7,727 nt of DNA from CAYXUG01 sp964468655 (GTDB lineage: Bacteria > Fidelibacterota > Marinisomatia > Marinisomatales > CAYXUG01): positions 1 through 7,727 of the forward strand of contig CAYXUG010000075.1 of assembly GCA_964468655.1 (NCBI GenBank), in the 5' to 3' direction. A model generated the notes under the pieces. The model had not been told where the DNA came from and ran no database searches. It was given only the letters and a program-made list of their open reading frames with translations. Within the stretch, counting starts at the first letter, position 1; each line of letters begins with the position of its first letter. Made by a program: the position numbers and the translations under genes. Below are positions 6,509 to 7,727 of the stretch, one piece after another.

Positions 6509-6933
6509 TGATGGAGCCAAATAAGGAACCATCGGGGACATTGAATCCAGACCTTCAGCAAATTTTGGTGAAACTGATTTTGTGGTGCAAAATTGTGGGT
6601 TTATTAAATATTGGTGCGGGGACATTTTTAATGCTCACTATTGTAGCGCTTATGATTCCGACTTTTGTCATGGGAATCTGCCTTTTAGTATCCGGGTTGA
6701 AACTCTTAAAAAGCGGTAAACACTTGCAGGGAATGATGATTCAGGGGAATCCTGAAAATTTGGCTGAAGCATTCAGAAACCTGAAATCTTATATTTTTCT
6801 GAATGGACTTTTTCTGGTTTTGTTTATGATTCTGCTAATTATTTCAATTGTGTTTATTTTTGTTACCGGTTCTTTTTTCTGGGAGATGTTTGAGGAAGTG
6901 ACAGAAGATTTTGTGATTAATATTTTACCGTAA
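6508..6933 (+). CDS. DUF5362-like membrane protein
   Basis: A 141-residue protein with a short polar N-terminus, a hydrophobic region likely forming two helices (about 24-66, ending in 'LLVSGLKLLKSGKHLQ'), a polar segment with 'NPENLAEAFRNLKSY' (81-95), a third helix (about 96-120) and a short acidic tail. The layout of paired helices, a 'G..L...G..L' turn and an amphipathic middle resembles DUF5362 proteins, whose function is unknown; the match is by eye. The start is ATG at 6508, overlapping the previous TAA by one base, or ATG at 6511, which has the better spacing (seven bases) from AGAGG at 6499-6503. An upstream in-frame ATG at 6460 would overlap the RNase gene by 49 bases and adds only a charged, poorly conserved-looking stretch, so it is not preferred. 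Confidence 0.7.
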   Translation: MMEPNKEPSGTLNPDLQQILVKLILWCKIVGLLNIGAGTFLMLTIVALMIPTFVMGICLLVSGLKLLKSGKHLQGMMIQGNPENLAEAFRNLKSYIFLNGLFLVLFMILLIISIVFIFVTGSFFWEMFEEVTEDFVINILP

Positions 6934-6941
6934 CACACCCC

Positions 6942-6980
6942 CTCGAAAAATCGAGACCCCTCTTTTTAGAGGGGAATTTT
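6942..6980 (+). terminator. Hairpin terminator of the three-gene operon
   Basis: Two hairpins follow the stop codon at 6933: CTCGA-AAAA-TCGAG (6942-6955) and the stronger CCCCTCT-TTTT-AGAGGGG (6957-6974), which is followed by AATTTT. The second is a typical intrinsic terminator for the plus strand. The first CCCCTC (6939-6944) could also pair with GAGGGG (6969-6974), giving an alternative fold. Confidence 0.75.
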
Positions 6981-7076
6981 CATTAAATTGTAATTTTTTA
7001 AATTGATTTGGAGTAAAATAATGAATGGTATGAAATCATTTTAAAAATAAGTTTGGTTGAAAGTTACAATATTTCG

Positions 7077-7127
7077 CAATGATTCTATCATTGTCTCGAA
7101 AGAGATCTCCTTTGGAGCATTCCTTTC
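7077..7127. repeat. Two adjacent hairpins in the convergent intergenic region
   Basis: CAATGAT-TCT-ATCATTG (7077-7093) is a perfect 7-pair hairpin. GAAAGAGATCTCC (7098-7110) pairs with GGAGCATTCCTTTC (7114-7127) around TTT, with one mismatch and one bulge. An A-run at 7129-7137 follows on the plus strand, so on the minus strand a T-run precedes the hairpins; neither orientation is a standard intrinsic terminator. Confidence 0.45.
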
Positions 7128-7163
7128 TAAAAAAAAATCCTCTGGCTGGTGGAAGGGGGTGTG

Positions 7164-7502
7164 TTAAGGCAAATCCTTAAACAAACTATCCACCTTTTCC
7201 TCTACTATTTCCTTCGCAGTTTCAGATACTTTTTCCTTCACACCTTCCACAACTTCACCTGCTTTTGTGGTTACAGCATCCATTTTCTCCCCAACGTGTT
7301 CCATCATTTCTTCAATGGTAGATGGTACTTCCTGCCCGCTCCAAACGAGATAACCAATATAACCTGCCAAAAGTATTACGATGACAATGGTCAACTTCAT
7401 TAGCCGCATTACCATAGAATATACAACAAGGAGTACCAGCACAATGGCAACTGCCAGAAACATGGGATTTTGCGATAGTTCGTTGATTAGATTTTCAATC
7501 AT
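7164..7502 (-). CDS. Small membrane-anchored helical protein, unknown function
   Basis: A 112-residue protein read from ATG at 7502. Two hydrophobic segments (about 14-33 and 36-54) are followed by a long charged helix-prone region (61-109) rich in Glu, Lys and Val with a repeating 'VxEKV' character, e.g. 'GEVVEGVKEKVSETAKEIVEEKV' in two shorter blocks (82-92 and 93-104). Such a layout, hairpin anchor plus amphipathic helices, resembles YtxH- or apolipoprotein-like stress or envelope proteins, but no family is claimed. No strong Shine-Dalgarno site precedes the ATG; only a weak TAAGA is adjacent. The gene is convergent with the operon on the left and its stop codon lies inside the shared inverted repeat. 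The overlapping plus-strand frame (7149-7403) is its antisense shadow. Confidence 0.75.
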   Translation of the reverse strand: MIENLINELSQNPMFLAVAIVLVLLVVYSMVMRLMKLTIVIVILLAGYIGYLVWSGQEVPSTIEEMMEHVGEKMDAVTTKAGEVVEGVKEKVSETAKEIVEEKVDSLFKDLP

Positions 7503-7582
7503 TCTTACAATTCTGAATTTATATTCAAATGAAATATGGTGGAAATGATGTTACAATTCAAAGTGAAATTCTGAGCCACCTT

Positions 7583-7621
7583 GCGGAATCCCTGCCTGAC
7601 ATCTTTCGGGCAGGGAACCGC
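7583..7621. repeat. Strong palindromic (REP-like) element
   Basis: GCGG-aa-TCCCTGCC pairs with GGCAGGGA-a-CCGC around a 12-base loop: 12 pairs, mostly G-C, with a small internal loop. No T-run follows on either strand, so it is a palindromic repeat rather than a terminator. TGAGCCAC occurs on both sides (7572-7579 and 7636-7643). Confidence 0.6.
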
Positions 7622-7637
7622 GGACCATTGGTAAGTG

Positions 7638-7679
7638 AGCCACGGGTCAGATTCGAACTGACGGCCTGTGCTTTACGAA
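7638..7679 (-). pseudogene. 3' half of a tRNA-Thr(CGU), broken at the anticodon loop
   Basis: Read on the minus strand: anticodon loop TTCGTAA (anticodon CGT), 3' anticodon stem AGCAC, variable loop AGGCC, T-arm GTCAG-TTCGAAT-CTGAC (a perfect 5-pair stem with a canonical loop), and an acceptor 3' strand CCGTGGC plus a discriminator base. The expected 5' stem GTGCT is replaced by ACGTT, and neither a D-arm nor a matching GCCACGG 5' acceptor strand follows within the window. It is thus half a tRNA, as left at the far end of an element integrated in the anticodon loop. It would not make a working tRNA. Confidence 0.75.
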
Positions 7680-7710
7680 AACGTTGCTATATCTTTTGTG
7701 CGACGTTTTC
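7678..7710. repeat. Inverted repeat at the tRNA break point
   Basis: GAAAACGTTGC (7678-7688) pairs with GCGACGTTTTC (7700-7710), 11 pairs with one G-U on the plus strand and a 11-12-base A/T-rich loop. Its left arm begins inside the tRNA anticodon loop. It may be the core or arm site of a site-specific recombinase. Confidence 0.5.
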
Positions 7711-7727
7711 ACGTAATTATTAAATAA

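Larger units (their letters stand above)
6931..7166. repeat. 13-bp inverted repeat joining the stop codons of two convergent genes
   Basis: TAACACACCCCCT (6931-6943) and AGGGGGTGTGTTA (7154-7166) are perfect inverted copies; each includes the TAA stop of the gene it follows. Extending outward by three bases adds one mismatch. Between them lie the operon terminator and two hairpins. Confidence 0.6.
7503..7727. other. Right-edge non-coding region
   Basis: No convincing protein gene is present. The stretch holds a palindromic repeat (7583-7621) flanked by an 8-base direct repeat, the 3' half of a tRNA (7638-7679, minus) and an inverted repeat (7678-7710). A plus-strand frame across it is the antisense of the tRNA fragment and is not a gene. 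Confidence 0.7.

Noticed and set aside
6440..6625. Minus-strand 61-residue ORF
   Set aside because: Antisense of the RNase and DUF5362-like genes, no features.
7149..7403. Plus-strand 84-residue ORF rich in Phe and His
   Set aside because: Antisense of the membrane-anchored helical protein; the composition is typical of reading a Lys/Glu-rich gene backwards.
7638..7715. A complete tRNA gene on the minus strand
   Set aside because: The 5' anticodon stem, D-arm and 5' acceptor strand do not match; only the 3' half can be supported.
7529..7723. Plus-strand ORF containing RVRFELTACALRKRCY
   Set aside because: This peptide type is a well-known false protein made by translating the antisense of a tRNA T-arm; the stretch covers the tRNA fragment and palindromes.

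Overview
The window looks like a chromosomal piece from a marine-type member of the FCB superphylum; Candidatus Marinimicrobia (SAR406) or a relative such as Ignavibacteriota or KSB1 fits best. The main reason is that two large secreted proteins both end in the 'QNYPNPFNP..TTI' C-terminal domain used as a type IX secretion (T9SS) sorting signal in this group, and one also carries 'GWNM.GLP' repeats common there. Few genes have a strong Shine-Dalgarno site. The organism assignment is inference from protein style, not from a marker gene.

Layout. Positions 1-252 (minus) hold the N-terminus of a choline-kinase/LicA-like phosphotransferase, cut by the window edge and very A/T rich. Positions 253-667 are mostly non-coding, with a doubtful 56-residue minus ORF, a terminator-like hairpin and a large inverted repeat carrying a TATAAT box. 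Positions 668-3988 encode a 1106-residue secreted S8 subtilisin-like protease with a P-domain-like region, two cadherin-like repeats and a T9SS tail. A palindromic repeat element appears to be inserted in frame within that tail.

The main discovery is at 4075-5694. What looks like two ORFs separated by a TGA is one 539-residue reading frame. The TGA (4282-4284) lies at the first cysteine position of a thioredoxin CxxC motif (F-T-S-W-U-P-S-C). It is followed at the expected distance by a hairpin (4290-4315) with a GG-starting apical loop, matching the bacterial SECIS pattern. This is best read as a selenoprotein: a secreted TlpA-like thioredoxin domain with a UxxC active site, fused to two GWNM repeats and a T9SS sorting domain. 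A conventional gene caller would split or truncate it.

Positions 5799-6933 are a tight three-gene operon with overlapping ends: a small two-helix membrane protein, a YacP/NYN-domain RNase-like protein starting at TTG, and a DUF5362-like membrane protein. It ends in a hairpin terminator. A convergent gene (7164-7502, minus) encodes a small membrane-anchored helical protein. The two convergent stop codons sit inside a 13-bp perfect inverted repeat. The right edge (7638-7679, minus) holds only the 3' half of a tRNA-Thr(CGU), broken in the anticodon loop. That suggests an integration junction, with the inserted element lying to the right of the window.

Working together: the protease and the Sec-thioredoxin are adjacent, on the same strand and share the secretion tail, so both are probably exported to the cell surface or outside. 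Whether the redox protein acts on the protease is only a hypothesis. The selenocysteine machinery (selA, selB, selC, selD) is not in the window and must be elsewhere if the reading is right.
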